A stretch of 64,000 bases of DNA from Gordonia namibiensis NBRC 108229. GTDB lineage: Bacteria > Actinomycetota > Actinomycetes > Mycobacteriales > Mycobacteriaceae. Location: contig NZ_BAHE01000009.1 of the NCBI RefSeq assembly GCF_000298235.1, positions 118,458 through 182,457 on the forward strand. The letters run 5' to 3'. The notes under the pieces were generated by a model. The model was not told the DNA's origin, made no database searches, and saw only the letters and a program-made list of their open reading frames with translations. Made by a program: the position numbers and the translations under genes. Numbering within the stretch: position 1 is the first letter of the stretch; every line of letters starts with the position of its first letter. Positions 37,500-46,672 of the stretch are shown one piece after another.

Positions 37500-38495
37500 A
37501 TGTCCATTCAGGTGATCGGCGCGAACAAGCGCTACGGCGACTTCGCCGCCCTCGACGACGTCTCGATCGACATCCCGGACGGTCAGCTCACCTCGTTGCT
37601 GGGACCGTCGGGCTCCGGCAAGTCGACGCTGCTGCGCGCGATCGCCGGCCTCGACACACTGGACTCCGGCACCGTCCGCATCAACGACAACGACGTCTCG
37701 CAGAAGTCACCGCAGAAGCGCGACATCGGTTTCGTGTTCCAGCACTACGCCGCATTCAAGCACCTCACCGTGCGCGACAACATCGCCTTCGGCCTCAAGA
37801 TCCGCAAGCGGCCCAAGAAGGAGGTCGACGCCAAGGTCGACGAACTCCTCGAGGTGGTCGGACTGGCCGTGTTCCAGCACCGGTTCCCGGCGCAGCTGTC
37901 GGGTGGCCAGCGGCAGCGTATGGCGCTCGCCCGCGCACTCGCCGTCGACCCCAAGGTGCTGCTCCTCGACGAACCGTTCGGCGCCCTGGACGCGAAGGTG
38001 CGAGATGACCTGCGCCGCTGGCTGCGTCGTCTCCACGAGGAGGTGCACGTCACCACCGTGCTGGTCACCCACGACCAGCAGGAGGCACTCGACGTCAGCG
38101 ACCGGATCGCCATCCTCAACAAGGGACGGATCGAACAGGTCGGCACGCCCGACGACCTCTACGACCGCCCGGCCAATGAGTTCGTGGCGTCGTTCCTCGG
38201 TTCGACGGTGCGTCTGAACGGCGAACTCGTTCGCCCGCACGACATCCGGCTCGGACGCACCCCGGAGATGGCCTCGCCGGCCGCGGACGCCTCGCTCGAC
38301 ACAGGCGTGATCAAGGCGACCGTGCTGCGCGTGGTGAACCTCGGCTTTGAGACCCGCGTCGAACTCGTCGCCGCGACGACCGGTGACGAGTTCGCCGCCC
38401 AGATCACCCGCGGCGACCAGAACGCCCTCAACCTGCAGGCCGGGGAGACCGTGTACGCGCGGGCGACCAAGGTCGCGGCGCTGACCGACGCCTGA
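37500..38495 (+). CDS. cysA: sulfate ABC transporter ATP-binding protein CysA
   Basis: 331 residues. Walker A GPSGSGKST (about 36-44), signature LSGGQRQRMALARALA (about 133-148), Walker B VLLLDEPFGALD and the switch His (TVLVTHDQQEA) are all intact. The C-terminal extension (about 240-331) is a TOBE-like regulatory domain. It powers sulfate import through CysTW. Confidence 0.96.
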   Translation: MSIQVIGANKRYGDFAALDDVSIDIPDGQLTSLLGPSGSGKSTLLRAIAGLDTLDSGTVRINDNDVSQKSPQKRDIGFVFQHYAAFKHLTVRDNIAFGLKIRKRPKKEVDAKVDELLEVVGLAVFQHRFPAQLSGGQRQRMALARALAVDPKVLLLDEPFGALDAKVRDDLRRWLRRLHEEVHVTTVLVTHDQQEALDVSDRIAILNKGRIEQVGTPDDLYDRPANEFVASFLGSTVRLNGELVRPHDIRLGRTPEMASPAADASLDTGVIKATVLRVVNLGFETRVELVAATTGDEFAAQITRGDQNALNLQAGETVYARATKVAALTDA

Positions 38496-38544
38496 GGCCC
38501 GGCCGGGAACCGCCACCGAAAACCGCCCCTGGAAAGCTCCCCTG

Positions 38545-38638
38545 CGATCCGCCCCCGGAAAGCGCCCTCTGCAGCGGCGCCGACGACATAGTGTCATCGG
38601 CCGCCGCCTGGAGGGTCCTTATCGGGGGCGGATTTCAG
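38545..38638. repeat. palindromic intergenic element, copy 3 (between cysA and trehalase gene)
   Basis: It runs from GCGATCCGCCCCCGG to CCGGGGGCGGATTTCAG-like right end (38623-38638), with a central hairpin CCGACGACA-TAG-TGTCATCGG (38580-38600; one mismatch) flanked by GCGGC/GCCGC arms. A further CCGCCCCTGGAAAG unit lies to its left (38523-38536). It fills the gap between two convergent genes, a terminator position, and shares its right end GGGGGCGGATTTCAG with copy 2. Confidence 0.65.
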
Positions 38639-38648
38639 TTGCCGGGCG

Positions 38649-40676
38649 TCAGTGATTGGCCGGCTGGAACGTGTGCTGGTGCTCGGCCTCCTCGGCGCGG
38701 ATGACGTGCATGACCGCGTTGATCAGCGCGAGGTGGGTGAACGCCTGCGGGAAGTTTCCAAGATGCTGACCGGTCTTCGCGTCGATCTCCTCGGCGTACA
38801 GCTTGAGCGGACTCGAGTAGTTGAGCAGCCGCTCGCACAGAGCCTTGGCCCGCTCCAGCTCACCGATCTCGACCAGCGCCGACACGAGCCAGAACGAACA
38901 GATCGTGAAGGTGCCCTCCTCGCCGGTGAGGCCGTCGTCGGTCTCGTCGACCTTATAGCGCAGCACGAGACCGTTGTCGGTGAGTTCGTCGGCGATCGCG
39001 AGAACCGTTGCGCGGACACGGTGGTCGTCGGGCGGCAGGAACCGCAGCAACGGCACGAGGAGCAGTGAGGCGTCGAGGGCGTCGTCGCCGTAGCGCTGGG
39101 TGAAGACCCCTCGCTCGTTGACGCCGTGGGCGAGGATGTCGGCTTTGATCTCGTCGGCGATCGCCGCCCACTCCCGCGCGTGGGTCTCTTCGCCGTGCAT
39201 CGTCGCAAGGCGGGAGCCGCGATCCAGGGCGACCCAGCACATCACCTTCGACGAGGTGAAGTGCTGCGGTTCGCCACGCACCTCCCAGATGCCGCGATCA
39301 GGATCGCGCCAGTGCTTGATCGCCTCCTCGACCTGCGCCTTGAGGACCGGCCACAGTGTCTCGGGGACAGACTCGTGGGACTTGATGTTGAGGTACACCG
39401 AGTCCAACATCGTGCCCCAGATGTCGTGCTGCGCTTGGTTGTACGCGCCATTGCCGATCCGGACCGGGCGCGCGCCGTCGTAACCGGAAAGGTGCGTGAG
39501 CTCCTCTTCCTCGAGCGTCCGCTCGCCGCCCACGCCGTACATCACCTGTAACGGGTGACGTTCGCCGTTGGTGATGCCGGAGACATCGGCGATGAAGGAG
39601 AAGAAGTCGTCGGCCTCCCGGTCGAGGCCCAGCGTGTACAGGCCCCACAGGGCGAACGTCGAGTCGCGCACCCATGCGTAGCGGTAGTCCCAGTTGCGTT
39701 CGCCCTGAGGTGTTTCCGGCAGCGAGGTGGTCGCGGCGGCCAGCAGGGCGCCGGTCGGGGAGTAGGTGAGTCCCTTGAGGGTCAGCGCGGAGCGCTGCAG
39801 ATGAGAGCGCCACGGGTGGTCGGGAAAGGTGCCGATGTTGATCCACTGCCGCCACGATTCGGCCGTGGACCACATCTTCTGGGCCGCCTCGTCCCAGTTC
39901 TGCGGAGCAGGAAACCGGGACCAGCTCAGGGCGACGAACCGGTTGTCGCCCTCGACGAGTCGTGTGCGGGCACGTGCCTCCCGCCCTTCGAGACCGAGGC
40001 GGAGGTCGGTGGTGAGCTTGAGGGTGGGCGTGTCGGCGTCGGTGTCGCGGGCGGTGGCGATGGCCTCACCGTAGGCGGGGCCGGAGTACTCCCACTTGGT
40101 GGTCCCGCGGTGGTAGTCGAACGCCGGCTCACAGCTCATGTGCAGTTCGACGGTGCCGGAAACACAGCGCACCGTGCGCAGCAGGATGTGCTCGGCATCC
40201 CAGTCGGTGGGCGTGCGGCGATGGGTGCGGGAACGCCGATCGTTGTCGTGCCACGGGCCCATCACCAGCGCGTCGCGCACGATGATCCAGCCCGTCTCGG
40301 TCTGCCAGGTCGTCTCGACCATCAGACTGCCCGGCAGGTACCGGCGATCCACGGGCACGTTCACGCCGTACGGCGCGAGGCGGAAGTGGCCTGCGCTCCG
40401 ATCGAGCACCGCCCCGAAGACACTCGGCGAATCGGGTCGCGGTACGCACATCCACTCGACCGAACCGTTACGGGCGATCAGGCAGTTGGTCTCGGTGTCG
40501 GACAGGAACGCGTAGTCGCCGATGGGGGGAAACGCACTCCGGTGCGCCGGATTGGTCGGAGCCATCGGCGCCGGACCCGGAGCGCTGACTCGTGCGGCGT
40601 CGGTGCCGGCCGCCTCGCCCTGCGGGGAAGTCGCGGTCGGCAGGGACGTTACGGTGGAGTCATCTGCAACAGACAT
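38649..40676 (-). CDS. GH15 family glucoamylase-type hydrolase, probable trehalase
   Basis: 675 residues: an N-terminal beta-sandwich with AFPPIGDYAFLSDTETNCLIARNGSVEWMCVPRPDSPSVFG, then an (alpha/alpha)6 barrel with GERNWDYRYAWVRDSTFALWGLY and the general-acid segment DRGIWEVRGEPQHF; these are the GH15 trehalase/glucoamylase hallmarks. The mycobacterial gene in this place (Rv2402) is a trehalase of this kind, from memory, so trehalose hydrolysis is the likely activity. ATG 40676 or the ATG four codons earlier could be the start; neither has a strong Shine-Dalgarno. No signal peptide, so cytosolic. Confidence 0.85.
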   Translation of the reverse strand: MSVADDSTVTSLPTATSPQGEAAGTDAARVSAPGPAPMAPTNPAHRSAFPPIGDYAFLSDTETNCLIARNGSVEWMCVPRPDSPSVFGAVLDRSAGHFRLAPYGVNVPVDRRYLPGSLMVETTWQTETGWIIVRDALVMGPWHDNDRRSRTHRRTPTDWDAEHILLRTVRCVSGTVELHMSCEPAFDYHRGTTKWEYSGPAYGEAIATARDTDADTPTLKLTTDLRLGLEGREARARTRLVEGDNRFVALSWSRFPAPQNWDEAAQKMWSTAESWRQWINIGTFPDHPWRSHLQRSALTLKGLTYSPTGALLAAATTSLPETPQGERNWDYRYAWVRDSTFALWGLYTLGLDREADDFFSFIADVSGITNGERHPLQVMYGVGGERTLEEEELTHLSGYDGARPVRIGNGAYNQAQHDIWGTMLDSVYLNIKSHESVPETLWPVLKAQVEEAIKHWRDPDRGIWEVRGEPQHFTSSKVMCWVALDRGSRLATMHGEETHAREWAAIADEIKADILAHGVNERGVFTQRYGDDALDASLLLVPLLRFLPPDDHRVRATVLAIADELTDNGLVLRYKVDETDDGLTGEEGTFTICSFWLVSALVEIGELERAKALCERLLNYSSPLKLYAEEIDAKTGQHLGNFPQAFTHLALINAVMHVIRAEEAEHQHTFQPANH

Positions 40677-40771
40677 GGGAACTATCATTGCGACGGACGC
40701 TGTCCGATGCCAGTCGGCCTGAACGGGGCCGGGCCGACAGTTGATCCGAATCGGACGGACGAGGTGATGAG

Positions 40772-40972
40772 GTGACGGCGTTCTTCGCCTGGTGGGACGG
40801 TGTGGAGGAGTGGCTGACCGGCCTGTCCTTCGTTCCGCAGCTCTTGGTCACCGTCGCCGTGGTGATTCCTGTCGCGATCCTGATCGCCTATGTTCTCAAT
40901 CTCTTGGTCGACCTCGCGGCAACGCTGTTCGACCGCCGACGCTTTGCCGACGACGATGGGACCGGACTGTGA
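40772..40972 (+). CDS. small single-pass membrane protein
   Basis: 66 residues: an amphipathic Trp-rich N-terminus (FFAWWDGVEEWLTGL), one hydrophobic helix (about 22-48) and a charged, Arg/Asp-rich tail. GTG start with GAGG nearby. Its stop overlaps the start of an even smaller membrane frame (GTGA). Divergent from the trehalase gene; a small membrane protein of this size (Rv2401A) is annotated near the M. tuberculosis homologue, from memory. Function unknown. Confidence 0.6.
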   Translation: MTAFFAWWDGVEEWLTGLSFVPQLLVTVAVVIPVAILIAYVLNLLVDLAATLFDRRRFADDDGTGL

Positions 40973-41052
40973 AACTGATGCGCTCGCCGGTGACCCTCGC
41001 CCTGTTGGCGTTGTTGATCCTCGTCGTGATCGCTTGGCTCATCACGATGTGA
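40969..41052 (+). CDS. 27-residue membrane peptide
   Basis: From a GTG overlapping the previous stop, this frame encodes a short basic head (KLMRSP) and one hydrophobic helix of about 20 residues ending at MSTOP-type LITM. The GTGA coupling and clean transmembrane pattern suggest it is translated, but at this length chance cannot be excluded. Function unknown. Confidence 0.45.
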   Translation: MKLMRSPVTLALLALLILVVIAWLITM

Positions 41053-41074
41053 GAAGGCGTCGGCCCGACGGGTC

Positions 41075-41806
41075 TCAGCGCCCGGCGTGCACCGTGCGAC
41101 GCTCAGTGGCCGTGCGATAGAGGCCGCAGATGCCCTCGACGACGTCGGGGTGCGCGCCGAGTGGTCCGGCCACGAGTGTCTCGTCGGCCAGCGCGTCCAG
41201 AGCCGACTCGACCCGTTCGATCAGCAGACCGGCCGACAGGAAGTACGGGCTGAGCGCTATGCGTTGCGCACCGGCGACCCGGAGACGACGGACCGCCGAG
41301 GCGACCGCGCGGTTGTTCGGACCGAGCTTGGTGGCGAAGACCACCTCGACCGGCCGATGTAGGTACGTCGACAGTTCGATGGCCCGGCGGCGGACGTGAC
41401 GGTCGGCGGACTCGTCGGAGGAACCGACCGCCGACAGGATCACCCCGTCACGCTCGTCGAGGCCGGCTTCGAGCAGACGATCGGCGAGGGCCGTCGTGAA
41501 CGACCGGGTGCCGATGACGTCGGTCTGATGCGCGAACGGCCGGTGTTCGGCGATGATCGCCGGTAGGTCGACCTTGTGGTGATATCCCGCCGACAGCAGC
41601 AGCGGCACCACGACGGGGTCGTCACCGGGCTCGTTCGCGACAGACGTGAGGACATCCCCGACGAGCGGCTCGTCGAGATCGAGGTAGGACAGGACCACCT
41701 CGACCCCCGGCAGCGCGTCGGCGACGGCGTCGCGCACACGGCGCGCGGTCGCGCCGAAGCGCGGATCGCGACTGCCGTGTGCGACGAGGACGAGAGAAGG
41801 ACTCAC
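41075..41806 (-). CDS. sirB: sirohydrochlorin ferrochelatase-type chelatase (CbiX/SirB)
   Basis: 243 residues with two half-domains, each opening in the CbiX manner: LVLVAHGSRDPRFG at the N-terminus (metal-binding His near residue 10) and VVPLLLSAGYHHKVDLP (second His). It inserts Fe into sirohydrochlorin to make siroheme, the cofactor of the sulfite reductase encoded in the same operon. The GTG start overlaps the cysN stop, so it is the last gene of sirA-cysH-cysD-cysN-sirB. Confidence 0.88.
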   Translation of the reverse strand: MSPSLVLVAHGSRDPRFGATARRVRDAVADALPGVEVVLSYLDLDEPLVGDVLTSVANEPGDDPVVVPLLLSAGYHHKVDLPAIIAEHRPFAHQTDVIGTRSFTTALADRLLEAGLDERDGVILSAVGSSDESADRHVRRRAIELSTYLHRPVEVVFATKLGPNNRAVASAVRRLRVAGAQRIALSPYFLSAGLLIERVESALDALADETLVAGPLGAHPDVVEGICGLYRTATERRTVHAGR

Positions 41807-43098
41807 ACCAACTCTTTGAGGTGCAGCGGCGCGAGCGCGTCGCCCACCAGACCGGCGGCGAGGGTGTTGCCACCCTGCGGGTCGATCAGCAGGAAGCTGC
41901 CAGACTCGCGGTTCACCTGGTAGTCGTCGGCCGGGATGGGTTCGGCGGTCTGCACCGAGATCCGCACGATCTGGTTGAGCTCCACCGACTCCGGGGCCTC
42001 CACGAGCGCCAGGTTCTGCTCGTCGAAGAGGGCGTCGAGCCCACCGACGATGGCCTGGGTGGTCTTGGTGCCGTGCTTGAGCAGCAGACGTGCGCCGGGA
42101 CGCAGTTGCTTCTCGGCGAGCCAGCAGACGGTTGCGGTGAACTGTTGTACCGGCTCCGGTGCGTCGACCGCGGCGGCGATCAGGTCACCGCGCGAGATGT
42201 CCACGTTGTCGGCGAGGAGGATCGTGACGCTGCGTCCGGTGTGGGCGGACTCCAGCGGGCCGTCGGCCGTGTCGATCTGGCTGACGGTGGTCCGCTGACC
42301 CGACGGCAGGACGACGACCTCGTCACCCACCGACACGCGGCCGGCCGCGATCTGACCGGCGTACCCGCGGTAGTCGGGGTACTCGGGGGTGCGGGGACGG
42401 ATCACGTACTGCACCGGGAAGCGCAGGCCCACCGGGGCACGCTCGGTGAGGTTCGGGACCGTCTCGAGGTGCTCGATGAGGGTGGGGCCGTCATAGAACG
42501 GGGTGTTCTCCGAGCGGTTCGCGATGTTGTCGCCGTGCAGCGCGGACACCGGGATGGCGGTGACCTGCTCGTCAGACCAGCCCAGCGAACGCGTCAGCTC
42601 GGCGAACTCGGCGGAGATCTCGGCGAACACCGAGGCCTGATCGTCGACGAGGTCGATCTTGTTGACTGCCAGCACCAGCTGAGGCACACCCAGGAGAGCC
42701 ATCACCGCGGCGTGGCGACGGGTCTGCGAGACAACGCCGTTGCGGGCGTCGACGAGCAGGATCACCAGCTGGGCGGTGGAGGCGCCGGACACGGTGTTAC
42801 GCGTGTACTGCACGTGGCCGGGGGTGTCGGCGAGCACGAAAGAGCGTGCGGGAGTTGCGAAGTAGCGGTAGGCCACGTCGATGGTGATGCCCTGCTCGCG
42901 TTCGGCGCGCAGGCCGTCGACGAGCAGCGACAGGTCGGGGCCCTCGAGACCGCGGTCGACCGAGGCCTTGGTGACGGCGTCGATCTGGTCGGCCAGAACG
43001 GATTTCGTGTCGTACAGCAGTCGGCCGACGAGCGTCGACTTGCCGTCGTCCACACTGCCTGCAGTGGCGATGCGGAGAAGGTCGGGTGCGTGCCTCAT
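41803..43098 (-). CDS. cysN: sulfate adenylyltransferase subunit 1 (GTPase), no APS kinase domain
   Basis: 431 residues. GTPase motifs: GSVDDGKSTL (G1), DTPGH (G3), NKIDL (G4). With CysD it activates sulfate to APS, driven by GTP. The frame ends after the EF-Tu-like beta-barrels (LAPLHLKELV); the CysC APS kinase domain fused to it in mycobacterial CysNC is missing, which fits the use of APS directly by CysH. ATG overlaps the cysD stop (ATGA); stop overlaps sirB. Confidence 0.95.
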   Translation of the reverse strand: MRHAPDLLRIATAGSVDDGKSTLVGRLLYDTKSVLADQIDAVTKASVDRGLEGPDLSLLVDGLRAEREQGITIDVAYRYFATPARSFVLADTPGHVQYTRNTVSGASTAQLVILLVDARNGVVSQTRRHAAVMALLGVPQLVLAVNKIDLVDDQASVFAEISAEFAELTRSLGWSDEQVTAIPVSALHGDNIANRSENTPFYDGPTLIEHLETVPNLTERAPVGLRFPVQYVIRPRTPEYPDYRGYAGQIAAGRVSVGDEVVVLPSGQRTTVSQIDTADGPLESAHTGRSVTILLADNVDISRGDLIAAAVDAPEPVQQFTATVCWLAEKQLRPGARLLLKHGTKTTQAIVGGLDALFDEQNLALVEAPESVELNQIVRISVQTAEPIPADDYQVNRESGSFLLIDPQGGNTLAAGLVGDALAPLHLKELV

Positions 43099-44039
43099 CA
43101 GAAATATCCTTCGCGCTTGCGGTCTTCCATGGCGGCCTCGGAGACCCGGTCGTCGCCACGGGTGGCGCCGCGTTCGGTCAGTCGCGATGCGGCGACCTCG
43201 GCCAGGACCGCGTCGTTGTCGGCGGCGTCGGAGAGCACCGCGCCGGTCGACGAGCCGTCGCCGACGGTGCGGTAACGCACCGAGAGACGCTGCAGCTCTT
43301 CGCCTTCGCGGGGTCCGCCCCAGACGCCGGGGGTCATCCACATGCCGTCCCGCAGGAAGACGTCACGTTCGTGGGCGTAGTAGATCGAGGGGAGCAGGAC
43401 CTGCTCGCGGGCGATGTAGCGCCAGATGTCGAGTTCGGTCCAGTTCGACAGCGGGAACACGCGGACGTGCTCGCCCGGTGCATGGCGGCCGTTGTAGAGG
43501 TTCCACAGCTCGGGGCGCTGACGCTTCGGGTCCCACTGGCCGAAGGCGTTGCGCAGCGAGAAGATCCGCTCCTTGGCGCGCGAGCGCTCCTCGTCACGGC
43601 GGCCACCGCCGAAGACCGCGTCGAAGCGGTTCTCGGTGATCGCGTCGAGCAGCGGGATGGTCTGCAGCGGGTTGCGGACGCCGTCGGGGCGCTCGGTCAG
43701 CCGGCCGTCGGCGAGGTAGTCCTCGACCTTGGCGACGTGCAGACGGAGGTTGTGACGCTCGACGACGTTGTCGCGGAACTCGAGCACCTCGGGCAGGTTG
43801 TGTCCGGTGTCGACGTGCAGCAGCGAGAACGGCAGCGGCGCAGGCCAGAAGGCCTTCAGTGCGACGTGCAGCAAGACGGTGGAGTCCTTGCCGCCGGAGA
43901 AGAGGATGACCGGGCGCTCGAATTCGCCTGCCACCTCACGGAAGACGTGGATGGCCTCGGACTCAAGCGCGTCGAGCGTGGTGAAGTCGTCGGCGTCGGC
44001 GGAGACGGACATGTCGCGGACGGGTTCGGTGACGGTCAT
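43098..44039 (-). CDS. cysD: sulfate adenylyltransferase subunit 2
   Basis: 313 residues. The PP-loop FSGGKDSTVLLHVALKAF (about 47-64) binds ATP; LLHVDTGHNLPEVLEFRD and FGGGRRDEERSRAKERIFS are CysD signatures. It makes APS and pyrophosphate from sulfate and ATP. The ATG overlaps the cysH stop and its own stop overlaps cysN. Confidence 0.96.
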   Translation of the reverse strand: MTVTEPVRDMSVSADADDFTTLDALESEAIHVFREVAGEFERPVILFSGGKDSTVLLHVALKAFWPAPLPFSLLHVDTGHNLPEVLEFRDNVVERHNLRLHVAKVEDYLADGRLTERPDGVRNPLQTIPLLDAITENRFDAVFGGGRRDEERSRAKERIFSLRNAFGQWDPKRQRPELWNLYNGRHAPGEHVRVFPLSNWTELDIWRYIAREQVLLPSIYYAHERDVFLRDGMWMTPGVWGGPREGEELQRLSVRYRTVGDGSSTGAVLSDAADNDAVLAEVAASRLTERGATRGDDRVSEAAMEDRKREGYF

Positions 44040-44788
44040 GCGTGGAGCCCACATTCTGTCTTGGCGCGACCGGCCCAGCGGCCGCTGCGCGGATCGGATC
44101 CGGGTTCGGGTTTGGCGGTGCACGGTGCACAACCGATGGAGGGATAGCCCTCGTCGACCAACGGGTTGACCAGCACGCCGTTGGAGTCGATGTAGTCCTG
44201 CATCTGCTCGTCGGTCCACGGGGCGATGGGATTGATCTTGACCAGCCCGAAGCCCTCGTCGAACGAGATGAGCGGAGCGTTGGCGCGAGTGGGCGCCTCC
44301 ACCCGGCGGATGCCGGTGATCCAGGCGTCGTAACCGGCCAGACCCGCCTTGAGCGGGACGACCTTGCGCAGCCGGCAGCACTCGCCGGGATCGCGCGCGA
44401 ACAGGTTGCGGCCCAGGAGTTCGTCCTGCTCGGCGACGCTGTGCTCGGGGTTGAGGTTGACCATCTCCACGCCGTACACCTGCTCAACGGCGTCGCGCGT
44501 GCCGATGGTCTCGGCGAAGTGGTAACCGGTGTCGAGGAACAGGACCTTGACCGGTTCGCCGCCGAGGAGCTCGCGGTCGATGTTCTTCACCGCGAGGTCG
44601 ACGAGGGCGGCGTCCTGCATGTTCGACGCGACGACGAAGTTCGTGCCGAAGGTCTCCGCGGTCCAGCGGATCAGTTCCTCCGGGGTGGCCTCGGGACCGA
44701 GGTCGGCCGCGCCCTTCGCCGCGATCGCGCGGAGTTCGTCCTCGCTGTGGCGGCGGCCGGTGGCCGGCGCCGTGGTGCTGATGGTCAT
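44036..44788 (-). CDS. cysH: adenylylsulfate (APS) reductase, 4Fe-4S type
   Basis: 250 residues. FVVASNMQDAALV gives the substrate loop; the cluster ligands are the Cys pairs in GECCRLRKVVPL and IGCAPCT, which mark APS reductases over PAPS reductases; the catalytic Cys is in the C-terminal TECGLH. It reduces APS to sulfite and AMP with thioredoxin. The ATG at 44788 has GGAGGCA upstream and overlaps the sirA stop (ATGA). This agrees with cysN lacking APS kinase. Confidence 0.95.
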   Translation of the reverse strand: MTISTTAPATGRRHSEDELRAIAAKGAADLGPEATPEELIRWTAETFGTNFVVASNMQDAALVDLAVKNIDRELLGGEPVKVLFLDTGYHFAETIGTRDAVEQVYGVEMVNLNPEHSVAEQDELLGRNLFARDPGECCRLRKVVPLKAGLAGYDAWITGIRRVEAPTRANAPLISFDEGFGLVKINPIAPWTDEQMQDYIDSNGVLVNPLVDEGYPSIGCAPCTAKPEPGSDPRSGRWAGRAKTECGLHA

Positions 44789-46566
44789 CGGAGTGCCTCC
44801 TCGTCGGCGCGAACGGCCCACTGCGCGAACCGTTCACCCTCTTCGCGCTGATCCACGAAGTTGCGGACCACACGTTCGATGTAGTCGCCGAGCTCGGTGC
44901 CGAGCACCTTGTGCTGGCGCAGCTTGCGACCGAAACCGGAGTCCAGGCCGAGGCTGCCGCCCAGGTGGACCTGGAAGCCGTCGGTCTGGTTGCCGTCGGC
45001 GTCCTCGACGAGCTGTCCCTTGAAACCGATGTCGGCGATCTGCGACCGTCCGCAGGAGTTGGGGCAACCGTTGATGTTCACCGTGATCGGCACGTCGAGC
45101 TCGGAGTTGATGTCGGCAAGGCGCTCGTCGAGCTCCGGCGCGAGAACCTGTGAACGCTTGCGGGTCTCGGTGAACGAGAGCTTGCAGAACTCGATACCGC
45201 TGCACGCCAGTAGGTTCCGGCGCCACTGCGTCGGCCGGCCGTGCAGGCCGAGCGGCTTGAGCTCGTCGATGAGCCACTCGACCTTGTCGTCGGGGACGTC
45301 GAGGACGATCAGCTTCTGGTACGGGGTGAAGCGCACGCGGTCGGAACCGACGGCGGCGACGGCCTCGGCGGTCTTGGTGAGGATCGTGCCCGACACGCGA
45401 CCGGCGATGGGGGAGAAGCCGATCGCGTTGAGGCCGTTGCGTAGCTTCTGCACGCCGATGTGGTCGATCGGGCGTTCAGGCTGCTCCGGCGCCGGGCCGT
45501 CAATCAGCTTGCGGCCGAGGTACTCGTCCTCGAGCACCTGACGGAACTTCTCGATCCCCCAGTCCTTGATGAGGAACTTCAGCCGCGCCTTGGCGCGGAG
45601 GCGGCGGTATCCGTAGTCGCGGAAGATCGAGACCACGGCCTCCCACACGTCGGGCACCTCGTCGAGCGGGACCCATGCACCGACGCGCTGGGCGAGCATC
45701 GGGTTGGTGGACAGGCCGCCGCCGACCCAGAGGTCGAGGCCGGGACCGTGTTCGGGGTGGACGACGCCGACGAAGGCGACGTCGTTGATCTCGTGGACCA
45801 CGTCCTGCTGGCCGGAGATCGCGGTCTTGAACTTGCGTGGCAGGTTCGAGTACTTCGGATCGCCGATGTAGCGGCGGACGATCTCGTCGATGGCCGGGGT
45901 CGGGTCGAGGACCTCGTCGAAGGACTCACCGGCGAGCGGCGAACCCAGCACGACGCGGGGGCAGTCGCCGCAGGCCTCGGTGGTCTTGAGACCGACGGCC
46001 TCGAGACGGTCCCAGATCGTCGGGACGTCTTCGATCCGGATCCAGTGGTACTGGACGTTCTCGCGGTCGGAGAGGTCGGCGGTGTCACGGGCGAACTCGG
46101 TGGACAGCTCGCCGAGGGTGCGCAGCTGCGCGACATTGAGCGCGCCGGCGTCGCAGCGCACGCGCATCATGAAGTGCTTGTCTTCGAGGATGTCGATGTT
46201 CTCGTCGCCGGTCCAGGTGCCGTCGTAACCCTCCGCACGCTGGGTGTAGAGGCCCCACCAGCGCATCCGGCCGCGCAGGTCCTGCTTGTCGATCGAGTCG
46301 AATCCCTGCTTGGAGTAGATGTTCTCGATGCGGGCGCGGACGTTGAGAGGGTTGTCGTCCTTCTTGACCTGCTCGTTGGGGTTCAGCGGCTCGCGGTAGC
46401 CGAGCTTCCACTGACCTTCGGCGCGGCGCTTGGCCGGGCGGGCCTTGCGTGCGGGACGAGCGCGCTTCTCGGTGCCGGCCTCGCCTGCAGCAGCAGCGGG
46501 CGTGACGACATCAGGCTGGGAGCCCGTGCTGGAGACAGCAGCAGGGGCGTCGGTTGTGGACGTCAT
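44785..46566 (-). CDS. sirA: ferredoxin-dependent sulfite reductase
   Basis: 593 residues. Two ferrodoxin-like halves; the siroheme/4Fe-4S site is ACSGIEFCKLSF and GCPNSCGRSQI (four Cys). It reduces sulfite to sulfide with six electrons, the last step before cysteine synthesis. The first 60 residues are an Ala/Lys/Arg-rich tail before the conserved WKLGYREPLNPNEQVKKDDNPL. ATG with AGGAGA ten bases upstream, partly buried in a hairpin (see leader). First gene of the operon; called nirA in some mycobacterial genomes. Confidence 0.94.
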   Translation of the reverse strand: MTSTTDAPAAVSSTGSQPDVVTPAAAAGEAGTEKRARPARKARPAKRRAEGQWKLGYREPLNPNEQVKKDDNPLNVRARIENIYSKQGFDSIDKQDLRGRMRWWGLYTQRAEGYDGTWTGDENIDILEDKHFMMRVRCDAGALNVAQLRTLGELSTEFARDTADLSDRENVQYHWIRIEDVPTIWDRLEAVGLKTTEACGDCPRVVLGSPLAGESFDEVLDPTPAIDEIVRRYIGDPKYSNLPRKFKTAISGQQDVVHEINDVAFVGVVHPEHGPGLDLWVGGGLSTNPMLAQRVGAWVPLDEVPDVWEAVVSIFRDYGYRRLRAKARLKFLIKDWGIEKFRQVLEDEYLGRKLIDGPAPEQPERPIDHIGVQKLRNGLNAIGFSPIAGRVSGTILTKTAEAVAAVGSDRVRFTPYQKLIVLDVPDDKVEWLIDELKPLGLHGRPTQWRRNLLACSGIEFCKLSFTETRKRSQVLAPELDERLADINSELDVPITVNINGCPNSCGRSQIADIGFKGQLVEDADGNQTDGFQVHLGGSLGLDSGFGRKLRQHKVLGTELGDYIERVVRNFVDQREEGERFAQWAVRADEEALR

Positions 46567-46573
46567 GAAATCT

Positions 46574-46591
46574 CCTGTGCCGGCGCACAGG
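46574..46591 (-). promoter_or_regulatory. SD-sequestering hairpin in front of sirA
   Basis: On the reverse strand CCTGTGC-GCCG-GCACAGG is a perfect 7-bp stem with a tetraloop; its right arm contains the first three bases of the AGGAGA Shine-Dalgarno (46576-46571) that serves the sirA ATG at 46566. Other GCCGGC segments at 46592-46597 and 46629-46634 could pair in competing folds, and a TCCCTG-CTTC-CAGGGA hairpin lies at 46636-46651. The layout fits translational control linked to the leader peptide just upstream. Confidence 0.6.
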
Positions 46592-46672
46592 GCCGGCGTT
46601 CATTGCACGAAAAAGTGGGCTGAAACGTGCCGGCATCCCTGGAAGCAGGGACCAATCGGGGCCGAAACGTCG

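Noticed and set aside
40713..40738. GTCGGCC/GGCCGAC inverted repeat between trehalase and the small membrane genes
   Set aside because: Seven-base GC arms are expected by chance at this composition, and its position relative to either start gives no clear role.
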